A DNA stretch of 64,000 bases from Carpediemonas membranifera (lineage: Eukaryota; Fornicata): the NCBI GenBank assembly GCA_019828565.1, contig JAHDYR010000066.1, forward strand, positions 186,001 to 250,000. The letters are read 5' to 3'. Positions 8,771 through 18,600 of this stretch are shown here, one piece after another. The notes under the pieces are model-generated. The model was not told where the DNA came from. It did no database searches and saw only the letters and a program-made list of their open reading frames with translations. The position numbers were made by a program, and so were the translations under genes. Positions within the stretch are counted from its first letter, which is position 1. The number at the start of each line of letters is the position of its first letter.

Positions 8771-11700
8771 TTATTTCAGCACTCGGGTTTCTACCCACCC
8801 GATCTCGCCGCCAAAGGTCGACTCGCCCCGGACGGACAGGCTCACGTTCTGCATGCCGGACGAGACGGCTTCGTCGCGGAGAGTCGTCGCCGCATCGAGT
8901 GTCAGGAGCGCTGTCCCGCTGTTGCTGCACGTGGCCAGGAATATGGCCTCCGCTGTGCACCTGCCGATCAGCTGCACGGAGAGGCTCTGCGTCCCGGCCG
9001 TCTGAATGAGCACAGGGCCAGTGCTCAGGCCGACCGACGGGAAGCAATCCTGGCATTCGATCGAGAGGTTCCGGAAAACAGACCTGATAGCCGCCATAAA
9101 GTGCGAGGCGAAGAGGCCGGCCGCCAGCACAGGGAAGGGGGACTCCGCGGCCCCCTCAGAGGCCGTCGTGCGGACGGAGTCGGGCACCTCTGCCGGGGCC
9201 GCGAGGTCAATGAGCTCGATGAGCGTGCTGTCCTGGATGCCGTCGAGCACGGCCTCGGCCTCCTTGGCGACGTCATCCGTGGTAGAGGTGAGGCTACCCC
9301 TCGTGCCGCCCTTAACCCGCTCCATGCTGTCCATCGCGACGAGGTACACCATGTCGTTGTGGCCTGAGACGACGGAGAGGCGGTACCTGGCCACCACGAC
9401 GTCTAGGATGCACATGACGATGCGGAGCACAGAGACGGAGGCCGACGACAGGCCCAGGCGGGCGTCCTTGACGACGGGGGTGGGGCCGGCGGGGGCTGAG
9501 CCGAGTGATATGACGACGACCGCGGCCCCGGGGACGACCTCCGCGTGCGGTATGAGGGTGTCGAGCATCATGGTGACGACGGGGCCATCGTCATCGAGCA
9601 TCGGTAGGTCGGGCTCGAGGGCTGGGGCATCGAACGCACTATCGGACCTGGCCAGACTCTTGCGGGGCGAGGCGGGCTTGCTGGCGAGACGGACGAGGTG
9701 CAGCGCCGCGATGATGTCGGGCATGTGTGAGGGCGGGATGGTGCGGTAGAGGAGGTCGAGCTGCATCTTCTTCGTGCCCTCGAGGAGCGTGTCCTGCAGC
9801 ATGGCGATCGTACCAGCCTTGTCCATCTGCCGATGTGTCCGCCGCACGCCCTTGTACAGTACTACCGATAGCACGGCAAGGGCCCCGACGGCGGGCGAGG
9901 TGACCGCGGGCCGGCTGTCAGAGATGAGGTCGATCGGCAGCGACAGCAGCAGCGCTAGGAACGAGAAGACCACCGTCCTCGACCCAGCCAGCCCCAGCAC
10001 GACGAAGATACAGGCGACCGTGAGGGCCGTAGCACTGGCGGAACCGACGTGCATGGCGATGTCACCGGTGATGGCCGATGATGCGGCCGCCGTGATGAAG
10101 CCGACGACGAGGTAAAGGGCGATACATGGCAGGGCCGCGACGACACCAAAGCGGGAGAGCCGTTTCATGTTGAGCACGAGGATGGTGATGCGGGGGCTTG
10201 ACCGCAGCACTCTGAGTCTCTTGATGACTTTGAACACTAGCAATGAGTACAGGATGGCCGACAGAGCCGTGAGGGCAGCTCCCGCTAAGAAGAAGACGCA
10301 GTATAGTACAATGAGCGGTAGCGATGGCACCGATAGAACAGGCAGGAGGAAGAGGCTCAGAACCGCGAGCAGTGACGCCCCCAGCATCGCCGCCTCGACC
10401 TTGCCTGTGGCGGCCGACACCGCGGCCTTGCTCTGTGTGAACTCGGGGAAGGAGTCGACGCTGAAGGCGTCCAGGATTGGGTCGCGGGCGTGGAGTTTGG
10501 CCCGCATGCGGCGCACAAGACCCTTCTGTGCCGACGCCTTGTCAACCTTACCGTCCGGCATGATGTAATGGACGGGGGCGGTCCTAAGGTCGGAGTCGTG
10601 AAAGTCGCAGATGCCGCGGAACTCACAACGCCTGCACCGCTCGACCTTGCACTCCGCGATAGGGCTGCGGGGCCGTGTGCCCTGGATGTCCTCCATATCA
10701 TCCAGGACGCCGACAGACGGGCCCGAGGAGAGGAGGTTCTTCGCCATGATCCCCACCCCGTTGTGGCACACCCGGAAGCGCTGGGCCCTGCTGGCGAGCC
10801 CGTCCGTTGGCCGGAGCACGGCGGAGAGGTTGACGCTGATCAGGAGCGAGGGGTCGACCGCGGTCTCGTCCTCGATCTCTAGGGGGCGCAGGACAGCCGG
10901 CTGGGCGTTATGCTCGTGCACTTGCCCCGCAATCCAGCGGGCCGACTGCTCCATGAGCGTGGCGAGGGCGGCGTCGGCGTCAGACGCGTCTCTGGGCTGG
11001 ATGTTGTACACGACATAGCCAATGAGGTCGGCCTTCCGCATGATCGGCTCGAACTGGATCTGCTGACCGAGGATCTCCCCCGTGGACTCCGGCATCTGCT
11101 GTCTGAAGTCGTTGGTGATGACGACCGAGCCTGGCGGGCCCCTACATCGAAGGTACCGCATGCGACGGAACACGGGACCGATGTAGCCGTAGACGCAGCT
11201 GCCGCCCAGCGCCGCCAGCGAGACGTGACCCGACGATACCGAGATGATCTGGGAGATGCTGGTGCCGGTGAACTTCTCGACCACACGTTCGGACAACTTG
11301 TTGACAAACCGCTTGGTATCAGCAATGAACCGCAGCACGAACAGACCCCTGGCCGCCTCGGAAACCTCGGAGAACATCCCTAGTGAGAATGAAACGGTCA
11401 GACTGGAGGCTGCGACACGACGCATCGAGTGGGTTGATGCGATCCGCTCGAGGCCGGCGCTGACGATGGCAAGCACCGCGCCCTGCTGGATCACGTCGAG
11501 GTTGAGGATACCTGTGAGGGTCACGTCCACGAGGATGGGGTTGGCAACGAAGACGGTGTGACGGTGGACGACGATCTCATTGAGCAAGGGCTCCGGGATG
11601 AAGTGGACGAGGACAGCCCGTGTGGCGTATGTCAGGTCGGTGTTCTTGTGCCTGTTCTGGACGATCTTGTCCTTGATGCGGCGCAGGTAGACGAGCCTGA

Positions 11701-12382
11701 TGGTGTGTGCGACCATCATAAACATCATGGCGATGCTGACGACGGTCGGCACGAGACAGCCCAGGACAGAGGTCAGGATGATGTAATCGAACGCTATGAG
11801 GACATTTGAGAGGACGAACGATGCCACAGCGATGAAGGAGAGCGATACTGTGAGGTATATTGGCTTGTCGAGGAAGAGATAGGTGGTGCAGACGATGGAC
11901 ACTATCGTAGACGGGATGTCGCCTACCATGTTGATGAGAACAGCGTCCATGGATGCGTAGATGATGAGCACAGTCGTCAGCGCGGGCCGAGTCAGCCTGT
12001 GCGCCCCTAGTGGGGTGGCCAGGAACAGCAGCAAGGAGAGGGAGATCGTTATGAAGACAAAAACAGCGTCTGCTGCAACAAATGTGGATTGTAAGAGGCT
12101 ATGGATGATATGAGCGACTAAAGAAGGAACAACGAGCAGGTGAACGAAGGGATAGATAATAATCTTGCGGGCGGAAAGAGGTTTGACACTCGCTATGTCG
12201 CTAAACGCATGTATCAGGTCATGACTCACATGCACTCCTTTGGGCATCCTTCGCAGCAGAAAACTGCCGCTCTGAGCCATGCTCGGTGTGTAGTGAAAGA
12301 AAAAACGAATGAGCGCATCAAAGCGTGTAGTCGGGCAGACAGCCTCGCACAGCCACTCCATTCGTCTTTCAGTGCGACTCAT
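8771..12382 (-). CDS. Adenylyl-cyclase-like membrane protein, apparently catalytically degenerate
   Basis: A 1203-residue protein in the layout of mammalian membrane adenylyl cyclases: hydrophobic block 1 (about 73-235), cytoplasmic domain C1 (about 255-430), a linker, hydrophobic block 2 (about 664-845) and domain C2 (about 925-1200). C1 has the helix-then-P motif before the domain (HFIPEPLLNEI) and a distal VSSGHVSLAALGGSCVYGYIGP segment like the cyclase G-x-S/H-x-G-x-V...G...Y-x-x-x-G. C2 has SVGLSTGPVLIQTAG and an IGWVETRVLK end like the usual terminal strand. The metal-binding D-I-x-G-F-T motif is missing in both: C1 has VDVTLTGIL and C2 has VVVISLGSA. It is therefore probably a pseudocyclase or sensor. 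The Cys pair region at about 583-594 (CRRCEFRGIC) could bind metal. The TAA stop is followed by A (TAAA). Confidence 0.6.
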   Translation of the reverse strand: MSRTERRMEWLCEAVCPTTRFDALIRFFFHYTPSMAQSGSFLLRRMPKGVHVSHDLIHAFSDIASVKPLSARKIIIYPFVHLLVVPSLVAHIIHSLLQSTFVAADAVFVFITISLSLLLFLATPLGAHRLTRPALTTVLIIYASMDAVLINMVGDIPSTIVSIVCTTYLFLDKPIYLTVSLSFIAVASFVLSNVLIAFDYIILTSVLGCLVPTVVSIAMMFMMVAHTIRLVYLRRIKDKIVQNRHKNTDLTYATRAVLVHFIPEPLLNEIVVHRHTVFVANPILVDVTLTGILNLDVIQQGAVLAIVSAGLERIASTHSMRRVAASSLTVSFSLGMFSEVSEAARGLFVLRFIADTKRFVNKLSERVVEKFTGTSISQIISVSSGHVSLAALGGSCVYGYIGPVFRRMRYLRCRGPPGSVVITNDFRQQMPESTGEILGQQIQFEPIMRKADLIGYVVYNIQPRDASDADAALATLMEQSARWIAGQVHEHNAQPAVLRPLEIEDETAVDPSLLISVNLSAVLRPTDGLASRAQRFRVCHNGVGIMAKNLLSSGPSVGVLDDMEDIQGTRPRSPIAECKVERCRRCEFRGICDFHDSDLRTAPVHYIMPDGKVDKASAQKGLVRRMRAKLHARDPILDAFSVDSFPEFTQSKAAVSAATGKVEAAMLGASLLAVLSLFLLPVLSVPSLPLIVLYCVFFLAGAALTALSAILYSLLVFKVIKRLRVLRSSPRITILVLNMKRLSRFGVVAALPCIALYLVVGFITAAASSAITGDIAMHVGSASATALTVACIFVVLGLAGSRTVVFSFLALLLSLPIDLISDSRPAVTSPAVGALAVLSVVLYKGVRRTHRQMDKAGTIAMLQDTLLEGTKKMQLDLLYRTIPPSHMPDIIAALHLVRLASKPASPRKSLARSDSAFDAPALEPDLPMLDDDGPVVTMMLDTLIPHAEVVPGAAVVVISLGSAPAGPTPVVKDARLGLSSASVSVLRIVMCILDVVVARYRLSVVSGHNDMVYLVAMDSMERVKGGTRGSLTSTTDDVAKEAEAVLDGIQDSTLIELIDLAAPAEVPDSVRTTASEGAAESPFPVLAAGLFASHFMAAIRSVFRNLSIECQDCFPSVGLSTGPVLIQTAGTQSLSVQLIGRCTAEAIFLATCSNSGTALLTLDAATTLRDEAVSSGMQNVSLSVRGESTFGGEIGWVETRVLK

Positions 12383-12651
12383 CTTTCATTCTGTCGAAAT
12401 TTCTGTGACATCTAGCGCCTTACCCACTAGAACTGGGAAAGGCGACCTCCCTCAAGTGGCGTAAGAAATGACCGGATGCGATCCCGTATCAAGGAGGCCG
12501 CGAGCCGTCAAGTGGCCCTCGATTTAGCGTCGAGAGGTGGTTAAATGAGTTTTTTCCAGATCTTGAAATTCGGAGAATCTTTAGATTCTATTGATGGTTT
12601 CAAGAAAATGAGGGAAAGTTTCTCTCCCAAAACACCTCAGTAACACCCTAT
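12383..12651. other. Intergenic gap, nothing identified
   Basis: 269 bp between the start of the cyclase-like gene and the stop of LEO1, both on the minus strand. It becomes AT-rich toward LEO1. No frame, tRNA or repeat is recognised. Confidence 0.5.
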
Positions 12652-13851
12652 TTACATGATGTCGTCATCGTCATCATCCATGGCGCCATCGTCACCATCC
12701 ATGTCGGCGTCCTCCTCGGGCTCGGGCCCAGCGTCTACCTCTGCCGCTGACTCTGGTTCCGGGGCGGTCTCTGGCTCGGGGGCCTCAGCGGGCTCTGGTG
12801 TGCCGGCGTCCGCCTCGCCCTTTCCGTCCTTGAGGCCGGGATCCTCCTCGAGGAGCTCGTCGTCCATGTGCTCGAGCTCCTCGTCCTCGGGCTCGTCCTC
12901 GTCGGGCACGGCGGCAGGGTTGTAGTCCTCCTCCTCCTCCTCGTCTTCCTCGGCCGCGCCCTCGACCGGCCGCTCGGCGCCCTCCTCGACCTTGTCGTCG
13001 CCGACAATGAAGTCGTCAAGGTCTGCCCCGTCGTCCATCATGTCGTCCTCGTAGTCGTCTGCCTCGACACGGTTGATGACGGCCTCGTGCTGCCTCTTCT
13101 CTGTGATGGGCGCGGTCTCCACGAGCGTTCGGACGTGCGACTCTGCCTCCTTCCGTTCCCGACGCTCCGCCTCCTCGCGGGCAACGCGGATCTTCTCGTG
13201 GTTGACCACTGCCGTTGTCACTTCCGTCGTCGTCTTCAGCTCGCGGGCCGCCCTCCTGGCCTCGTTCGACCTCTGGTACAGGGGGTCGTTCGGGTCCGTC
13301 GTCAACTTGAACCGCTTGCACACCTTCCCAGCAACGTATGACCAGTCTGTGCCCGCGCTGAGGAAGACGTGCGGCGTTTGCTGATGGTTGTGGTCCACAA
13401 GCTGGTGGAACGTGTCCCCGATCTGAAGGAACAGGCGCACTTCGCCGTCCTTCTCCACACGGATGATGTTGGAGTTCGATTCGATCGTAGGCTCCGCGCT
13501 ATCACCACGGGGGGCACCGGTACGCCAGCGGGATGAAATCAACCGAGAACGGTAGTGGACCTCGTCTCTGCGGCTTCCACGGATTACCTGGACATCGCTT
13601 TCAAGCTCTGCAGTCATTTCAGTTGTACGATTTGGCTCGACATTCATCCATATGGGCGCATCGAAGTAATACATCTGTTTGTCGTCCAGTACTGGGAGAA
13701 GGTTCACAGGGAGAGACTTGGTCTCAGTCTGTGTACCATACATCGCATAATCATCCTCATCTTCCGATGAGGAGTCGAATAGCGTGTCCACACGACGGGT
13801 CGCCATTGTGCTTATCCTGCGAAACTCACTCATCTGACAGCAATACTCCAT
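12652..13851 (-). CDS. LEO1: LEO1 subunit of the PAF1 transcription elongation complex
   Basis: Up to 399 residues. The conserved LEO1 core runs from the FDAPIWMNVEP strand through SSRWRTG, ESNSNIIRVEKDGEVRLFLQIGD and the HVFLSAGTDWSYVAGKVCKRFKL segment, corresponding to the ESNARIVKWSDGS-LHLG motif of animal and fungal LEO1. A basic/acidic helix follows, then a C-terminal tail (about 270-399) almost entirely of Asp/Glu with Pro/Ala. Three in-frame ATGs are possible (13851, 13833, 13806). The one at 13806 (MATRRVDTLFDSSSEDEDD) looks most like a natural start, because the longest leaves only 14 bp to the upstream FKBP stop. PAF1C works with RNA polymerase II on chromatin. The stop overlaps TAAAT. 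Confidence 0.85.
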   Translation of the reverse strand: MEYCCQMSEFRRISTMATRRVDTLFDSSSEDEDDYAMYGTQTETKSLPVNLLPVLDDKQMYYFDAPIWMNVEPNRTTEMTAELESDVQVIRGSRRDEVHYRSRLISSRWRTGAPRGDSAEPTIESNSNIIRVEKDGEVRLFLQIGDTFHQLVDHNHQQTPHVFLSAGTDWSYVAGKVCKRFKLTTDPNDPLYQRSNEARRAARELKTTTEVTTAVVNHEKIRVAREEAERRERKEAESHVRTLVETAPITEKRQHEAVINRVEADDYEDDMMDDGADLDDFIVGDDKVEEGAERPVEGAAEEDEEEEEDYNPAAVPDEDEPEDEELEHMDDELLEEDPGLKDGKGEADAGTPEPAEAPEPETAPEPESAAEVDAGPEPEEDADMDGDDGAMDDDDDDIM

Positions 13852-13865
13852 TTACTGAACACCAT

Positions 13866-14773
13866 TTACTTGGACCGGACGAGGTCGACCTCGAACACGA
13901 GGTTGGAGTTAGGGGGGATCACCGGGGGGGCGCCCTCCTTGCCGTAGCCGAGAGACGACGGGATCAGGATGGTGCGAGAGCCACCGACTCGCATGCCCTG
14001 GATGCCGAGCTCCATGCCGTCAATGACCTCGTGCTTGCCCATCTTGAAGGCGAGGGGCTTCTTGCCGGAGCGGTCAAACTCCTTGTTGTTGTGGGCGAAG
14101 CGGCCGACGTAGCGGATCGCGACGCTGGACCTAGGGCCGGCAAGAGCGCCAGAGCCGACCAGCTCGTCCTTGTAACGGATGCCCTTGGGACCCCGGACGA
14201 TGCCGTCATCGACCTCCTGCTCCTCCTCCTCGGACTCGTCCTCCTCGGAAGCCTCTTCCTCCTCGGAAAGCTCCTCCTCGTACTGCTCTTCCTCTTCCTC
14301 CTCGGATTCAGACTCAGACTCGCTGTCGTCCTCGAGCTTGGCCTGAAGGAACTTGGCAGACGTGGGCTTCGCGACGGCGGCGGCAGTTCTGACGGGAAGG
14401 CCAGTCGGCGGGGGAGCGGGCGCCATGATGTTGACGCCACAGCTGAAGTTAATGGACACCTTATGCGGGCCATCGACGGTGAAGTTCACACCGTAGATCA
14501 TGTCGATGCTCTGCAGGATGATGTTGCACGTCGTCGAGGGCTTCCTGTTGGGGTACAAAACGGCGATCGTGGCGACGGGGTAGTTGTTGGTCTCCATGGT
14601 GATGCGAACGGGGTTGAGGCTCGTGGAAGTGTTGTCGTGAGCAATGGAAATCGTGCGAATGGCCATCTCATACCCAGAGATGAAGGTGTTGTCGAGGAAG
14701 TAGCTGCTGCCACCTATATGACAAGAAAGAGATTGTACAAACCAGCAATGTTCAAGGGAAAGCAGATCGACAT
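13866..14773 (-). CDS. Nuclear FKBP: nucleoplasmin-like domain plus peptidyl-prolyl isomerase, one 29-nt intron
   Basis: Exon 1 14743-14773 and exon 2 13866-14713 give 292 residues. N-terminal nucleoplasmin-like domain about 1-105; a Glu/Asp/Ser-rich acidic stretch about 145-180; C-terminal FKBP domain about 185-292 with DELVGSG, VAIRYVGR, FDRSGKKPLAF and IPSSLGYGKEGAPPVIPPNSNLVFEVDL. Plant FKBP53 and yeast Fpr3/Fpr4 share this architecture and act on histones and in the nucleolus. Without splicing the frame would start at an internal Met (14666) and lose the first strands. The exon junction is phase 1 at codon 11, the same position as in the adjacent paralogue. The stop overlaps TAAAT. Confidence 0.88.
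14714..14742 (-). other. Intron, 29 nt (NPL-FKBP gene)
   Basis: Donor GTTTGT, acceptor ATATAG, phase 1. Removing it joins MSICFPLNIAG to the GSSYFLDNTF strand in frame. Confidence 0.85.
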
Positions 14774-15017
14774 CGTGTTGTGGAAAACAAGGTGAGTTTG
14801 CTTAAAACTGCGGCTGCAGTCGACCCAACGCGCAAAAATTATGGTTTGAGAAAAAAAAGTGCTGTCCGGCATTGATGCGCGGTTCACAAAACGTTACTCC
14901 TGTTGTGTGCCTTGGATTCCGGAAACGTTGACCGCTGTAACGCAAAGATGGCTCGACGTCAAGTGTGCTGCAGAACTGGGCATCTCTTAAGCAAAACATA
15001 TTAATACATCGGACTAT

Positions 15018-15476
15018 TTAATCCTTGCAGATGGTGAGGACCATGGGGTGGTGGGAAGACGTGTTGTTGATCCTGACGGGAGCATCCATCGCACCAACTC
15101 TGATGTTGACGTTGTAGGAGTCGATCTGGGTGGGTAGAAGGCGGCAGATAGTGCCGGTCATCTCATCCTCAACCTGGTAGCGCCAGGTCATGGTGAGATC
15201 GACGGGATCCATGCTCTCTGACGTCGACGCGTCCGAGATGGCAACAGCCTGGAGGATGTAGTCATCCGCGTTCAGCATGGTGTCAGTGAGTGTATAGGAG
15301 GCGTTCGCTAGTGTAAGAGAGAGTTAGAGGGCTGAGGGTATGTGAAACGAGGGTAAACCACAAAGAATCCGCCAAAGAGCAATGAATTTGCACTGAGTGG
15401 AGGAAAGTGCAGAACCTCGCTTGTCATATCGTATAGCTAAAAACGTACGCGCAAGGTAGGCATTGATCAAGACCAT
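15018..15476 (-). CDS. Stand-alone nucleoplasmin-like protein, paralogue of the FKBP N terminus
   Basis: Exon 1 15449-15476 and exon 2 15018-15307 give 105 residues. The start MVLINAYLAPNASYTLTDT aligns with MSICFPLNIAGGSSYFLDNT of the adjacent gene, and later AVAISDAST aligns with TISIAHDNT. Both genes carry a phase-1 intron at the same residue. There is no FKBP domain and no acidic tail, only the core beta domain, so if it folds as a nucleoplasmin it would be a minimal one. A histone-chaperone role is inference. The tandem arrangement indicates local duplication with loss or gain of the isomerase. The stop overlaps TAAAT. Confidence 0.75.
15308..15448 (-). other. Intron, 141 nt (nucleoplasmin-like gene)
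   Basis: Donor GTACGT, acceptor CACTAG, phase 1 after codon 9. It is the longest intron I can support in this window. Confidence 0.75.
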
Positions 15477-15663
15477 GGTGAATGAGCTTTTGGGAAAGAA
15501 CTGTCGATAAAACTGCACTGACTTTCCACAAATTTGTCACCCCAGGGGAGACACAGCCACATGCAAGCCCCCAGCACACGCTGGGTCGCATCAATTGCTT
15601 CCCCTGTAGCCCTCCTCCCATTTACAGCTTCTGTGAGCACTTCCGGTCAGCACGTGCATGCGC

Positions 15664-18600
15664 TTAATGCACATCCTCCCGTCTCACAGTGCCCTTTGGC
15701 GCCTTCATCGTCACACGGGACTGGCGTCTGAACCGCATGGCCTTACCGGTGTTCGATGGCGCGGGCACGTGGATGTCCAGCGTCGGCGGCGGACGGGCAA
15801 GCACGGCCGCCACGATGCGGTCGTCGTTAGCAACAAAGGGCCCTGGGTGCGCCAGCAGGGCGTCGATGTCAATGGGGTCGTGGTCTGTTGGGGCGGACGA
15901 CAACAACGCCAGCGCCGGGTCTGTGACGGGGTCGTCGAGCTGGTCGAAGGTGGGCGGGCCGGAGGATTGCACAACCAGCGCCGTCGATGACTTCAGGTGG
16001 ATCTCGTCTCCGATGCCGCTGATCTTGAGTGGGAACGTCGGCGATGAGGCGCTCTTGATGATCTCTCGAAGGGAGTCGCGCTCGTTGCCCGTGACCGGCA
16101 CGAATACAATCACGCCAGACGCGGGCTTGGCTACGTTGAACGTGGTTGAGATAACGACGTCCCTGGCAGCTCCGGGCTCAAGCTCGATGTCCTTGCTGCA
16201 CTGCAGCGCCAGGTCCGGGTTGGCTGGATACTGCACAGCCCTCAGTCGAGCCCGCATGTTGCCTGTGTTGCGGATGACGACGGAGGTGAAGGCCTCGCTG
16301 CCGACAGGGACGCGGCCGATATCGACCTCCTTGCGTGAGAGCGCGACCTTGAGCAGCATGCCGCATCCTGAGAGAAGCACCTCGACAGTGGCCTCGGAGG
16401 GCGGCGCCAGCTGACGAATGGTCAGCGCGGTGCGGGCCGTGCCCGGCTGGGTCGGTACGAAGGAGACAGGGATGTTCCCGAAGACGCCGATGGGGATGCT
16501 GATCGACGACGGGGTGCTGAACGGTGCCGAGCAGCTGATGCCGAGCCGCACGACCTGCGGGGCCGACGGGGCCGCTACTACGAGTTTGAGGGTGTTTGGA
16601 ATCCCGCACGGGACGTCCCCGAACGCCATGGACGTGTGCGATACGACAAGGTCGGACCCCTGCCCGCGGGCGTCGTCCGCCAAGGCCTGGGCACGCACGG
16701 CGACGACCTGCTTCGGCAGCACGTCACTACACAGCTCGAATGCGAGCTGGGCGGTGCCTGCGGGTGAGAACCTTGACGGAAGTGAGAACGGCACGGGCGA
16801 GAGGAACGTCGCAGTCATGGCGAGGGTGGCATTGGGCTCGACGACAGTGCGGTCGACGGATGCGGCGACTGACTGGTGTCCCGGCACCACCGTCACAGGC
16901 AGCCGGACGGGCGCCGTGCAGCTGACCTTGAGGGGCAGGGTCACGGGGGCGCCGGCCTTAGTCGCCCCGAAGTCAAGCGCCTCTCTGGATATGACGAGCT
17001 TGGGCATGGACACCTGGAAGTCGACAGGGACGTGGTACGTAGCGCCGGGGACCCGCAGCACCACGAGGAAGGGCTCGACGACGTGCGAGCCGGGTACGAA
17101 CGAAGACAACCAGGCAACAAGGCTGGACAGTCGGCCGTCTGGGAGGCCGTCGCCGTCAACGGGCCAGGGGATGGATACAGCCACGGTTATCGGGTGCTCG
17201 GCGTTGGGCGGCAGGTTTGCCGTGCGATCCGAGATGGTGATAACGTCTGCCACCCCGAACACTGGCGACTGGGGGCCCTCCACGGAGATATTCGCCATCG
17301 TCGGGAGCAGCGACGAGTTGCGGACGATGAGCGTCTTGCTCACAGCCCGCTGGCCGGGCGACAGCAGGCCGAACGACTCCATGCGAAGCAGCGACCGGTC
17401 GAGACTGAACGACGCCACCGTCACCAAGAATGAAAGAGTCATATAGCGATCGTGGTCGTGATGGGGGTCAGCTGCCCTCGCGGCGCCGTCCTTGATCACC
17501 TTGGCGAGTGATGCGTACGGCGAGGAGAAGATCTTCACGACGCCAGTGATGCGGGCAGCGTCGACAGCCTCGAACTTGACTGTCAGCTTCACAGCCGACT
17601 GGGCGGCCACGACCATGACGTTGGCCGCGGGGTCTGCGGAGAGGGGCGTCACTACACCCCCGTTGTTACGGGCGGTGGCGCTGAAGCCCTGACCAGAGAT
17701 GGCGATGGCCACGTAACACGGTAGCTTCCGGCCGGTGTTCTCGAGCAGGACCTCCCGGCCGAGTTCGTCGCCGATGGGCACGGCCCCGAAGTCGAAGACA
17801 TAGCTGGCGTCGTCGACCTGGCGCATGATGTCACTACGCACGACGATCCGCGGGTTATCGACCTCGGCGGTCACGGTGCGTGTAACCGGTTCCTGGATTC
17901 CCGCCTGGTCGGTGATGGCGAGGGTCAGCGTCTGTCGGGAGATGGACGCCTCGCCGGCCTTGTACGTCACGGTCATCGACGTCGGCGATCCGCTCTGGAC
18001 GGTCCCAGCGCTGGGCTCGACTCTGAAGGCAGGGTGATCGACTCTCGCCGTGAGATCTTGGAGGTCGGGCAGCAGCACGGCCTCCCATGCCATCCGTTGG
18101 AACACAGTCGACCTCAGCGTCAGCTCGATGGTACGCTCGTCGTAGGGCGGCATGATACCGAGGTCGATGTCGGCGGTGTCTGGTACTAAGCTGAAGGGCG
18201 TCGGCTTCGCACGGACCACCAGGGGGATCGAGGCGGCAGGGGCTTCGATGTTGGTTGGCTGGACGTTGATAACGCCGCTGAGCTCTCGCACGAGCCCTGC
18301 CGTGAATGTGGCGAAGATCTTGAGCGTCTGCTTGCCGTAGATCTCCTTGGTTTCGACGTCGTACACCTGCTTCAGACGCAGTGCGGGAGGGGTCCGGCCA
18401 AGGATGTCGGCTGGGTCGGATGTGATCTCGACCTTGAGCGGCAGGTTTCCGGTGTTCGTGATAATGACCTGACGGGTTACCTCAGAGCCGAGCGAAACCT
18501 CTCCGAAGTTGAAGGGGCCGTCCGCGGAGAGGTTGATGTCCCCGCTCATGCCCTTGACCGTCGCCCGGTGGAGGGGCAGACCGCATGTCGCGTCGAACAC

